64,000 bases of DNA from NCBI GenBank assembly GCA_024305405.1, contig JAKNDB010000104.1, positions 186,001 to 250,000 of the forward strand, given 5' to 3'. A program made the translations under genes and the position numbers. How positions within the stretch are numbered: position 1 is the first letter of the stretch; each line of letters opens with the position of its first letter. Origin of the DNA: Dirofilaria immitis (taxonomy: Eukaryota > Nematoda > Chromadorea > Rhabditida > Onchocercidae). Under the pieces are notes generated by a model that did not search any database, was not told the origin of the DNA, and was given only the letters and a program-made list of their open reading frames with translations. Shown one piece after another: positions 42,611 through 54,102 of the stretch.

Positions 42611-42666
42611 ATATGGGGTTAGCTTGAAAATGAAATTGTAACATTTCATTTTCAAGCTACCATATA
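42611..42666. repeat. Strong hairpin-forming inverted repeat
   Basis: AGCTTGAAAATGAAAT (42621-42636), a 6-base loop TGTAAC, then the exact reverse complement (42643-42658). Beyond this, T-A and, across a 3-base bulge, ATATGG/CCATAT extend the stem to about 23 pairs. It could be a small RNA precursor, the core of a miniature inverted-repeat element, or chance. I see no terminal site duplication. Confidence 0.8.
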
Positions 42667-42967
42667 CCTTGTTTACCCGAAAAATGGGTCATCATTAATG
42701 ATTTTCTCTCATCATACTAACACCATACTATTAACACAATCCCATCCTAAAAATTCTTTCAATTTTGGATCATTGCTTTACCGCAACATTTTAATATAAA
42801 CAACAAATATTGTTATTACCTACATAAGCTACCGTAACACATTTTACTCCACCCAAAATCTAAACCTCTTAGGAATTATATTACCCAACATTTAAGTGGG
42901 TGTTATTACTTTCCTTTCTCTCTTATTAAAATTTAATCCATTTCTTAAATTATCGTACTTTCTTTTT

Positions 42968-43025
42968 CTCTCCCTCCTCTCTATCTCTCTCCCTCTCTCT
43001 CCATCTCTCTCCCTCTCTCTCTCCT
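42968..43025. repeat. CT-rich microsatellite
   Basis: CTCTCTCC-type units on the plus strand. Confidence 0.85.
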
Positions 43026-43094
43026 CCTTTCAATTCTTACTGCTTAAATTATCTTCAGTTTATGTATATTATTGGAAGAAGCATCATTCCTATC

Positions 43095-43390
43095 CTTAAT
43101 TTTGGATTCTGGTTAAGGCGGGGATACAAATGATCATTTGAATCGATCAATCACTCCCAATTTCATATCCCTTTTCTCTTCGTATGATTATTAAAATCAC
43201 TCTACGGTGATTTCAATTCAAGTTCAGTGCTTTCTGGGTATGATATGTGACGGTGATCGCCGGATTCACATACAATCAATAACAGTCCTATAAGCGGTAA
43301 TTTTCGCATCTGTCCGAAACGTCAAACTACATCACTTCAACTATTTGTCAGTTAACTTTTCCCGAAATCATCCATTTACAGGTAAGAAAT
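43095..43390. other. More complex island ending in a good splice-donor context
   Basis: The segment has higher GC and fewer homopolymers than its surroundings (for example GTGACGGTGATCGCCGGATT). It ends in ATTTACAG|GTAAGA at about 43382, an excellent 5' splice site. It has no long open frame. A noncoding first exon or an RNA gene are possibilities, with no direct support. Confidence 0.2.
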
Positions 43391-43640
43391 TGCAATTTTT
43401 ACCGATATAATCACTTTTTCGATTGAAGAGAGTACACAAATGAAAAACAATTAAAAGATGTGACCATTGCGCTTATCAGATGGATGTAGTAAAACATTTG
43501 CGCTGGTAATGCAACTAAGACATACATATTATTATTATAAGTTTGGTAACATACAAGCGCATAAAGAGAGAAAAAGTTCAAAAAGTGATCCGGTGAATGT
43601 CGGTGATTCGAATCACACAAAATCACTGAAGTCAAAGTTT

Positions 43641-43776
43641 AGAATTATCTGAATCAGAATTTTTAATCATCTCAATTAGAATCCAGAATTATTTAAATTG
43701 ATTTAGAATTTGAAATTACCTAAATCAGAGTACAGAATTATATGAATCAGAATGCAGACTCATTTGAATCATCGTC
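43641..43776. repeat. Decayed minisatellite, unit about 21-30 bp
   Basis: Variants of AGAATTATCTGAATCAGA recur about six times, for example AGAATTATTTAAATTGA and AGAATTATATGAATCAGA. Confidence 0.7.
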
Positions 43777-43857
43777 TTTAACACTGTTAACACTAATGTG
43801 ATTGGAAAAAGAGTAGGCAACGCTTGTGGTAATCGTAATTTTGCATTGCTTGTATAC

Positions 43858-43895
43858 ATGTATATATATATATATGCATACATATATGTATATAA
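43858..43895. repeat. TA/TATG-rich microsatellite
   Basis: ATGTATATATATATATATGC followed by ATACATATATGTATAT. Confidence 0.75.
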
Positions 43896-44774
43896 TTAAT
43901 TATAATAATAATAGTAACCTATTTGTAATCATAATAACAATCGCAATCATAATTCATTGATGAGTTTTATTGGTTTTATAATTTCGAAATCTTATCATTC
44001 ACTGCTATATTTGCTGATCTGTGCTTCTTTGATGAGTCATAGCGACATGGCATGTTGAGTTTCATTTTACCATTTAAATTCCTGAAATCTTGCCTCTTTT
44101 TCTCAATATTTATTTTCATGGAATTCTATCTTTTTCTATGTTTACAGTTTATCTTATTATCAATAAAATCGGTTCATTTGTCATATTATCCCATTTTGAA
44201 TTTCGAAATTAAAAAGATAGAAAGAGATGAAAATGATGATAACATTCTCGTAAACAAAAACTTTGTAATTTGCATGTTGCATGCTAAAATGTGGAATAAT
44301 ATTAGATTTAGTCTACAGTATATTATTTATAAATCGAACCTACCATAAGCAACATATTATATATGATTATCATATCAATTTGTAATATTTTATTAAATGC
44401 TTCAAATTATAAAATATATATTATTATACATATATCTATGGGAGTATAATGATTAACAGAAATTTCATGGATTCTATACGTATAAAGAAGATGGAAATTC
44501 AACGTACTTTACGTCTATACGGTAAAACGGAAGTTTCACGGAAATACCTTAGGTTTCTATGTTTATAGTCTAAAATATTATCGATTTAAATAAAACGTTA
44601 TAAAAAAAGAAAGGAATTAATTCATAATGTAAAAGGAAAACTTGTTTATATAAATTAGCAGACGTGAATTTTTATAATGCATACGTGCAATACTTTAAAT
44701 ATTCGTAACATTTTGAAATTTATTATTACGAAAGAATTTATTTATTCTTTTAAAGGATACGTACGTTTAATAAT

Positions 44775-44882
44775 TGATAGATAGACAGATCGATAGATAG
44801 GTAGATAGATAGATCGATAGGTAGATAGATAGATGGATCGATAGATAGATAAATAGATATGAATGAACGAATGAATGAATGA
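44775..44882. repeat. (GATA)n tetranucleotide repeat
   Basis: GATAGATAGATAG-type units with GATC, GGTA and GACA variants, ending in a short GAAT run. Confidence 0.9.
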
Positions 44883-44889
44883 TAATTTT

Positions 44890-46380
44890 GGCATTACAAC
44901 AAAGCAAATGGGAAAAAAAAAAGGCTATGTATCTATCCGCTATGGGCGATAGTATTATTATCCTTACATTTGTTCTATTCACATTTTCTCACGTACAATC
45001 AGATTGATGCTTGCTTGGTTTGCTTATTATATATAGCATAGCCTTTTTCTATTCCTTATACTTTAACTAAATGATGATGACTATGGAAGAAGGATATATG
45101 GGCTATGCGCATTTCTTCGTTCTATTCAATTATCTATTTCCTTTTTTATAAAACTAATTCCAATATTCATTTCAAATTATGTTAAGATTTATCGATTAAT
45201 TTATATTAGAAGAATTAATATAAAATGATATTATGATTTGTTAATAATTCATTAATTAAATAGGCTTACAATTAATAAACTTAGCTAATTATCATTTGTT
45301 AGTAGTTAATTAATTCATTATAGACTAAGTTATTATCATTATGTATTATTTATGTTCTAATATTCAGTTCGAATACAATCATTTAGCTATTTAATTCAAT
45401 TAAATGATGTAATATAATAATTAATAGAATTATTAATTAATTAAAGTAAATTAATTAGTGCAATAGCTGTGAGAGTTTGTTTATTATTTCCATTTTTAAT
45501 CTTTTTTCATGATTTTATTATTTATTTTGAATTAAAAATTTCCTTTTCATTAAATATAAAATTCAAATCCTTTTATTATTTTTGCAAGAAATAATTAAAA
45601 TGATGCTAAAATAGGAATTATTAAATAATACGAAATGAATAAAATTAATTTTTAATTTAATATTAATATTAAATTAAAAAAAAGAAATTTGCAAATAAAA
45701 AGATTTTTTTTAAGTGTTTTTTTGATAGTTATGTTGGATATTTTAATGAAAAATTATGAAATTTATCGCATAATTTATGTTATGGTATATGATTACCGAA
45801 ATGTCGAAAGCACGTATACTCTTTGCCTTTAATATTCAGAAAATATAAAGGATTAATTATTATTAAGCGATAGCATAACTATCGCAAAATTAGTTTTACA
45901 ATATGTGAAAGATTACGTGATGCGTCAGTCTTGAATAATGATTGTTTAGCGTGTTAGTAATCAATACTTGTAACTGAAAATGTTGAAAGTTTCACTTCTA
46001 GTAAGTCCTAAAAATATTACATTTATTCTGCAATGGAAATTTCTAGGTATTTAGCTACGGATAAGAATAGATGAAGTGATGAAGTTTAAAGTTTGAAGGA
46101 AAAAAATGGATTCATAGAAGATATAATAATAATAGAAAATTGCAATCCAATCTCGGGAATTAATTTAATCCTAAAAGGTTAAATTTTTATGCAGTATGAA
46201 TTTTTCATGATGAAAAATAATTAAAGGAAATTTGATAAGATTGATTTGGATTTAGAAAGATTTGAAATTATTCCTTGATGTGAATAGAATAAGATTTTTG
46301 ATAAAATATGCAGACTCTGCAACTAAGTAGAAGAAATATTCAGTTAAATTTCTTTTGAATAATTATCTTTCATTCCATTC
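44890..46380. other. AT-rich intergenic DNA
   Basis: Nothing recognisable. Confidence 0.5.
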
Positions 46381-46384
46381 ATAA

Positions 46385-46805
46385 AAACTTTTCAATCTTA
46401 TCGTTATATTTAACCCGAAACTTTTTAGATCGTGCAAGAACTCTTCCCAATCCATCCTTGTTTTTCCATTTCATTTTTACCCAGAATTTCTCGATTTATT
46501 CCCGTAAAAGCTTACCATCTTTTTTCCGTCTTTTACAAAAAATTTTTGAACTTTCGCATAAAAATTTAATTCCCTTCCTTCTTTCTCCATTCCTTTTAGT
46601 CAAGATTTCTCAAATCTTTTCCATAATCTTTTCTATCCTTTCCTTTCTGTATATTATTATTTACGAGAAATTTCTTAAATATTACGAAGAGAAATTTTTT
46701 CTTTTATTTTATTCAGAATTTCTCAAATTTCTGCTCTAAAAACTTTTCCCTCTTCTCCAGTTCTGTACTCTATTTTTAACCTGAGATTTCTCAAATCTTC
46801 CCCTA
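46385..46805. repeat. Decayed minisatellite, unit about 60 bp, about seven copies
   Basis: The anchor AGATTTCTCAAATCTTTTCC recurs in variant form at about 46420, 46483, 46548, 46603, 46665, 46718 and 46784, so spacing is 53-66 bp. Between anchors lie CT-rich blocks such as TTCCCTTCCTTC. The pyrimidine-rich frames through this stretch are not genes. Confidence 0.78.
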
Positions 46806-47158
46806 ACTAACATCACCGTCCTTCGTATTAATCAGTTGTTAAAATTTAATCAGTTTTTTTCCTTCTCTTACTCTTCCTCATCCCCTCCTCTTCTTCTATG
46901 CATTTTCTTCTTCCTACTTTTGTCTGGCCGATTAGCATCCGCAAAATGCGGTATGATACAGGAGCAAAAAAATTTATTGGCGTAATTTTTTCGAACTAAC
47001 GATGTGCCATCGGTTTTTTTGTTTCATCCATCCCTTCTTACTTTACTATTATTTTTTTCCCAAATATTTATTCTGTCTAACTTTATCATTTTTATTTTAT
47101 CATGCATTTATCTTTTACTATTTCATCTTTTTCTTCCCTCTCTTTCTATCCTCTGTTT

Positions 47159-47234
47159 CTTAACTTTATATATTTCAAATCCAACAGTTCATCTATCTTA
47201 ACTTTATATATTTCAAATCCAATAGTTCATCTAT
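47159..47234. repeat. 38-bp tandem duplication
   Basis: Two copies (47159-47196 and 47197-47234; core TTTCAAATCCAACAGTTCAT) differ at one base. Confidence 0.92.
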
Positions 47235-47300
47235 GTTTATTTATAGTTTTTACTAGGAATGAATTTCTATAAAGAAGAAATATTGAAATTTTTATGTATA

Positions 47301-47672
47301 TTCAAGTTCAGGTTCTCTCACTCTCTGTTCGCATTGAAGTTCGTCTCTTGATTACGCTCAAGTTCAAATCCTCTTTGGTCACACAGCCATTCAAGTTCCT
47401 TTTCTGATCGCTTCTAGGTTCCTACTTAAATTCTCTCTATAATCTGATCATATTCAAGTTCATTTTCTCTCTGCTCACACTCACTTCCTTCTGATCAAGT
47501 TCTAAGTTATCTTTTAGTCATTTTCAAATCCTCTTGCTGATCACGTTTAAATTTAAGTTCTTTTCTGATTAAATTAAAGTTTTTCCCTAATTACATTTTA
47601 AATTCAGATTCTTCTCTGATTGCGTTGAGTTGAGTTCAGATTGTTCCCATCATCACATCATATCAAGGTCAT
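47301..47672. repeat. Decayed minisatellite, unit about 30-38 bp
   Basis: Variants of CTGATCACATTCAAGTTC followed by TTTTCTCTC recur about ten times over 370 bp. A GTTCAAATCC inside it looks like a tRNA T-loop but is just one variant of the unit. Confidence 0.72.
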
Positions 47673-47689
47673 ACATTATTACTATTGTT

Positions 47690-50430
47690 GTTTATTTATT
47701 ATTCGCTTATTTTTTGTTATTACAAGCATATATATGAAAGCATTGTAGAAAAATAAAGGAAAATAAAATAACAAACAAAAACAATGCTGAAATTAATTCC
47801 TTTCCTCTATTATTTTTATCTCTCTATCAATATGTATATGTGTGTATATATACATACTTTTTTCCTTTGTAAAACACTTTTATTCTTTTACTTTTCATTT
47901 TCTTCTCATTCTTTTCATTCATAACTTATTATTTATTTTGTTTGAAAATGATAAAAATGAGAAATTTGAAGATTAAGAATCATTTATTTATTTCTAGTAA
48001 TTCTAGCAATATATGAATAAATGAAGTATAGAAATATGATTCTTCAATGTATATATTACCTAGAAGTATTATTCTCAATAAAATAATGCTAATGTGCATT
48101 AGATTATATAAAGTGCAGAAATATGATTCTTCGACATATGATACATATGATTAAGATTATTATAGATATTATTGATCAAAAATATTACATATATAAGCTA
48201 ATGATTGTGGTTTCATTTCATTATACTACATGATAATAATTCTATGTTTTTAATTGTAAAACTTTTTGATTATAGTTTTCTTATTAGAATGATAGGATCG
48301 ATATTTTCAAAAGTATGAATATATTTGAAGAAAATTATTAAAATTGATTAGATAAAAAAAAAGTATTCTTGATTTCATATGTATAATATTATTTTCGGAA
48401 AATGTTGACCTAAAAATTATATGAAGTAGCAAAATTTGAAATTTTGTTCCTCATCCTAATTCTACTCTTAACATTATGAAGCATTTATGTTTAAATGATA
48501 ACGGTCCAATAGTGATGTAGTGTAAAACATGAATCTAAATTTTACAGTCAATCTCATTGTATCTCATATTTTTATTCTTTTGATAATCATTTTGCCGTTT
48601 TGTTCGATCTGATATCATTTATGCATTATTACTATCACATCGTATTATTGCCGTTAGACTACTGTATCATTATCATCTAATTACAAATTATTTTATGTTG
48701 CAATAGGTTGAGTTGAGGATACTGTATCATGTTTTTGAGGAGTTTATAAATCATATAACAAAAACCCTTGCCCAAATAAATCCTGTTAGATGAGCAAGAA
48801 TTATTTACAATCTTACTATGAAAAGCTAAATAGTGATTTTAACAATAGCAGCAACAAGGCGAACAAAGAATGGATATTATTATTTCTTAGATATCATATG
48901 AGAAAATACGAAATGAAATAAAATTAATTTAGTAAGGGAAAGGAAAGGAAAGAATATTTAAGTAAATACCTTTAATAAGAGTTAATAATGTTGAAAAAAT
49001 GCTGCTGAAATATATCTTTAAGATTTCTTTTTCTCCATTTTATTTTCTTTTTTTCCTTTCATTGTTTTCTTTATAATAAAATAGTAGAATCAGAAGACGA
49101 AAATTTTGAGAATAATACTTAAAAACGTGGAAGAATAAAGAGAAGAAGGATAGGGAGGAAAGAAAAACCGGAAATAAGAATGAGATTTGAGTTAAAAGCA
49201 TGATTTTTCAATATTCTTTGAAAAGCATATTTTTCAATTGGTAGCATTATGAAATTTGACCTTGAATGATGAAGGTATGTGTATGTTTAGATGTGTACAC
49301 ATTTTCCGACACAATTATAAGAATAATTGTTATGAAAGTAGTAATGACAAAGGTTGCTTTTGGATGGGTTGAAGTTTCTCTAGGTTAAAATAGCCAAGTT
49401 GGGATTGGAATTATTTCAATTTCGACAATTTTTATATTTTGTTAAAATTTACATTATTTTAATTAAGAAGATACGAAGTGCATTTATAATAGATGAATGA
49501 TGAGATATGCATTCAGTTAATCGAAAAAGGTATACTAATTAATGCAAAGTTACAAATTGCAATTGGTTTCTCTCATTTCATCATCATTCAAATATTTCAT
49601 TAAATTATTAAGGAAAAAGTTTTTTTCTTCTTGCAAATCTGTTAATTGGATTTGAAAAGACCTTGAGAAATTTAAATTTAATTGGTTTGAAAAAGCAAAA
49701 TATGAGATATGCTAAGCAAATAATTATAGTTTTTATCATCAGATCAGTCTTACTCTCAGTCGACCATATTGTTATTATTTTTGTTATCACCATTACTACA
49801 ATTAGTTATCATCACTGTTATATATAAAGTAGGAAAATTATCATCTTTCTATAACTATCATTTATTTTCACTATCATTAATTATTACTTTATCAGTAGAT
49901 ATGCCTTCAAAGATATCATTTCATTACTCTTACTGCTGCTAACATTATTACTGCTATTATTATTATTGTTGTAATAGTTATCACTATTAATATTATTATT
50001 ATTATTGTTATCATTGTTACTGTTACTACCATTACCACAGATGGTACTACTATTACTACTAATAGAGCGTATTTTAAATTTGTACACATATAATGTAATG
50101 GTAGCGATACATATATGTATGTATGTACAGAGAAGAGAGTTTCTTTCTTCAAGGAACAGGTTTTGTACTTTTAAGTTAAATATCTCTTGCACTTCATCGT
50201 CATTTTTATATTATTATCTGTTTACTCATTCCTCAACTTGCCATCCATTCGGCTTGTTTTTTTTTTAATTTACTTTTACTTTCTAAAATTGTTATCAGAA
50301 TAAAATTCTTTTACTTTTCTAATTCCGATTTTTTATTGATTTGATAATAAAAGTGCATATAGTGTATTCCGAGAAAAGAAGCATTTCAATTAGGTATATA
50401 TATGTATGTATATATAATATATATATATGT
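47690..50430. other. AT-rich intergenic DNA with small triplet repeats
   Basis: No gene seen. Imperfect ATT/ACT triplets lie at about 49925-50065, and the short frames there on both strands are repeat-derived. Confidence 0.55.
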
Positions 50431-50443
50431 CTGTGTCTGTATT

Positions 50444-50562
<119 letters not shown>

Positions 50563-50877
50563 AACAACGTTTAAATGACTCAGTAGAACTAATAATCACC
50601 ACATCACAATTGTTTCATAACAAAAGGCAGGAAAAGACGGGGAAAAAAGAAGTTGATAAGAAAAAGAGGGAGGGAGGGAACAGGTTGAAGAGTAGTGAAA
50701 TAATAGTACTTATTGATGATAGGTGTTATTTGAATTTTGATTTAAATGACAAAATATATTTCTTGTAATATTCATTTCTTCTTGTTTATTCCTTTATTTT
50801 CACCAAATTATACTTTATTATTACTATTTGATTTGTGTATTTTTTGAAAAAAGAAAGAGAAGAGCACTTATATATTT

Positions 50878-50883
<6 letters not shown>

Positions 50884-50921
<38 letters not shown>

Positions 50922-50929
50922 GTATATGC
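50884..50929. repeat. (TA)n / (TATG)n microsatellite
   Basis: TA run followed by TATGTATGTATGTATATG. Confidence 0.88.
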
Positions 50930-51091
50930 AGATGCAGATGATTTATTGAAAATAGTTTATTTTTATTCTTACTTTTTCTTTTCATTATTTCCTTCTTTTT
51001 TTTAATAGATAATATATATTGCTTCATTCATATATCACTGTAGTGCATCGAAAAATAGCTTGACTAATAATAATCAAAAGTTTTCAAAAAT

Positions 51092-51133
51092 GTCTACAAC
51101 ACCTGGGATTCCCAGGCCGTCCCCGATATACTT
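51092..51133 (-). pseudogene. 5S rRNA gene fragment (3' end only)
   Basis: On the minus strand the segment reads TATCGGGGACGGCCTGGGAA, then TCCCAGGTGTTGTAGAC, followed at once by A and T5. This matches the conserved 3' end of eukaryotic 5S rRNA (GGAGACGGCCTGGGAATCC... GTTGTA-GC type) and the T run is where RNA polymerase III stops. The 5' two thirds, including the internal promoter boxes, are absent upstream, so it is a truncated, probably silent copy. No spliced-leader RNA gene, which often sits beside 5S genes in nematodes, is visible nearby. Confidence 0.8.
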
Positions 51134-51482
51134 CTTTATCTGTTCCTTTTTAATTGTCTAAATGCAATTTTAATAATATACTTTTAATTTATTTACATCA
51201 TTTTTTCATTTTGAATATTATTCCATTTAATACATTTATTTACTTGTCATATTTTTTTGTTTCATTTTTTTATTTCATATGCTTTTATTGATTTATTTTT
51301 ATTTTTTGCGATATAATTTTATGTGATATACGCTACATATTATAAAATATGATATGTGAAAGGCAAGAATGTTAATTTTCTTACTTCCTCTATATGTATG
51401 TGTATCATTAATTTTTAATCGTTTTTTATTTCTTTTTTTCCCGCAGTATTTTCCTCAGTTAGAATAGTTTTTTTTTATGTAG

Positions 51483-51680
51483 ACTTCTAGAGTAACGTTT
51501 TACGTGATATATACGTCATCCATTAATTAGAAAAACTTCTAGAGTAACGTTTTACGTGATATATACGTCGTCCATTAATTAGAAAAACTTTACATATTGC
51601 ACATGTCGTTCTTTAATTAGAAGAACATTTCGTATATCTATTATTTATATACGTCGTTTTTAATTAAAAGAAGATTTACA
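51483..51680. repeat. 52-bp tandem repeat, two close copies and two decayed ones
   Basis: Copies begin at 51483 and 51535 (core AGTAACGTTTTACGTGATAT, then ATACGTCRTCCATTAATTAG), nearly identical. Reduced copies follow at about 51587 and 51624 (ACGTCGTTTTTAATTA-type ends). A more distant relative (TTTTATGTGATATACG) lies at about 51317. Confidence 0.85.
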
Positions 51681-52382
51681 TTTCGTAATAATATATATAT
51701 TTGTTGTTTTCAGAAACTGATTTTTGGGTGAAGTGAAAATTTTAAAAGGAAATTTTTTTTGTGAGAAAAAAGGAAAATCGTTCAAATACGACGTTCGAAT
51801 CGAAGTATATATATTGAACCATTTATTATGATATTGTGACGTGGTGTTTGGCAAAAATTGTTCAAAGGTTAATGGAAGAGATTTTTCATTACGAATCAAA
51901 CAGTAATTGAAGGAAGTATATAAATATGTATTAAAAGGACAGGAAGGCTTTCCTGTTTATTTCTAGTTTTTGCATTTATATATGTATGTATTTATTTATT
52001 TCAAATATATTTTAAAAAACCAAAAAAAATTAGTGATACATATCGAGCACTTCGCAAGCATTATTAACATATTTAGATGGAAAGTGATGGAGTTTTTCTT
52101 TCCTTTTTGGATACAAAATTGCTTTTTCTTCTTTTTGGAAATAAAAAAAAATTAATTAAATTTTAGAAAAGTTTTAATTTTTCATCTTTTGAGGAAGAAA
52201 CTTAATTGAATTCCAGGAAATTTTTAATTTTTTCTTAGAGGAAAAATTAGATTAAGTTTTGAGAAAAACTTTAATTTTTAGTACAACATAGATATAAAAG
52301 ATGATTTTCAATTATAATATATGTATATATGGTAATTAATTATTTTATATATAGAAATGCATCAGAAGAAAAGGAATGATAG

Positions 52383-52493
52383 ATGAAAGAGCATCATGAA
52401 AAAATGCTTATGCACATTTATCCTTATCATCTGAACGCGGAAGGAATTTTAGGATTGTCTAAGGACAAGGAAGTGAAAGATAGTCCGTTCTGA
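52383..52493 (+). other. Small open frame upstream of the CCCH gene
   Basis: ATG 52383, directly preceded by an in-frame TAG, reads MKEHHEKMLMHIYPYHLN and then AEGILGLSKDKEVKDSPF before TGA: 36 residues of balanced composition, unusual in this low-complexity region. It could be an upstream open frame or part of an untranslated exon of the zinc-finger gene that starts 1.6 kb downstream, a microprotein gene, or chance. No family recognised. Confidence 0.2.
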
Positions 52494-52499
52494 TTTAAA

Positions 52500-54102
52500 A
52501 TTGTTAATTATTTAGAACTTGAAGATAGCTAAGAAGGATTTAATAAAGCTTGATATCATGAATTTTTTTCTTTTCATCCGATCATAGCTTTTTTTCCACC
52601 GGTAACATCATCTTTTTCTTTTTATTCGGTGATATATCTTGTTTCTTCATTTTGATCATAATATCGCTAATCATTTATAGCTCTAAAATAATCTTAGTTT
52701 GCTGATATGGTTGTTACTAATTAGCCGAGAATTTAAAAAGAACATCGATTTCTTCCTTTGTCTTCTTCTTCTCTCTCTCTTCCTCTCTTTCCTCACGTCC
52801 TTCCTATTTTTCAATTCCTCTAATATTTCATAAAAATTAAATGATGCTTAGTTTAAATTAATTAGAGTTAAGGGTGAAAAATTTCGTATTTTCCTCTACC
52901 CTTCTTTTTCTTTTTTTTCTTTGTTCATTTTGTATTTCTAATCCTTGCTCACTCACTCACTATTCTTTGATAAATGGTATTTTTATCTGACTCTCGGTTT
53001 ATCTTTTCATATTTATTCATCCACAATGCTCTTCTTTTTAAGATTTTATGAAATTATGAAATGAAATTTTATGAAAATAATTAAAAAGCTGAAAATGTAA
53101 ATTAGAATTTACACTTTTAAAAAATGTTTAAATTTTGTATATTAGATATACATATATAAATATTTTATAAAAATGATAAGAAATGATCATTATTGATTAA
53201 TTTCAATTTTTAAATTTCAAATACGTAAAGAATAAAATATCTGATATAATTTATTGTTGTTATTAATTTTGGCTGTTCACTGTTTTTTTTTTTTAAATTT
53301 CCAAAATTTTCTATTGTTTTTTCTTTCTCTCATCCCTACCCCTGCCTATCTTTTGTTTCCTTTTTAAAGTGGCAAAAACCTGAAATGACATTTAAAGTGT
53401 AGCGTTATCGTATTTCATCAATGGGTTTTTTTTTTAATGAAAAATGTTATTATGTTTCTTAAGGAAATAAAAAACAAAAAAGGATAGTAAAAATAGTCAT
53501 CATAGTAATCAAGACAAGCGATCGTAAAACTAGATAAGTTTGATAAAATTTCATCATTTTTCAAAAAACTTCTCGTATATTTTGAGGGAATTATTGTTAC
53601 GGAAAAAGGGAGGAAAAGTGTTCGATAATTTCATGTGATTGGCATGTGAAGCATGGAAAATATTATTTACATCATCCCTATAAAGCTTTTGAGTAGCGTT
53701 GAAGATGATGTTAAAAGTTGATAAGAGTATTTCTTTTTCCTTTTATCATATTATATTTTAATAAGTGATATGACAATTTATCCCATCTGAATTGCTTAAA
53801 ATTAGATTAATGTATATATAAACAGTTATTTTTAAATAGCTTATCACATCTAACTTTTAAAATTTATATAGGAAATGAAATTAGGTAAAGAAGAGGAAAA
53901 TGATATTCATAAATCTAGTTGGGAAAGTAAAAAAATGTATTATTGATTAGCACCTAAATTTTAGTAAGCGAAAAGAATATATGCTTTTGATTGATTTTAA
54001 TTAATATAAATGATTATAAATTCTTTGTAATTTATAACTATGAAGTTCAATTTCCGACTAAAATATATTTTTAAAAATGATAATTTCTTGTTTGAAGTAT
54101 AA
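52500..54102. other. Upstream region of the CCCH gene
   Basis: AT-rich, with pyrimidine runs at about 52750-52805. I see no defined promoter element. Confidence 0.5.

Noticed and set aside
44775..44982. 71-codon minus-strand frame rich in Ile/Tyr/Leu/Ser
   Set aside because: It is a translation of the GATA repeat.
47358..47372. GTTCAAATCC resembling a tRNA T-loop
   Set aside because: There are no matching stems or anticodon arm, and the bases are one variant of the local minisatellite unit.
51790..51806. CGTTCGAATCG, another T-loop-like string
   Set aside because: No cloverleaf can be built from its flanks.
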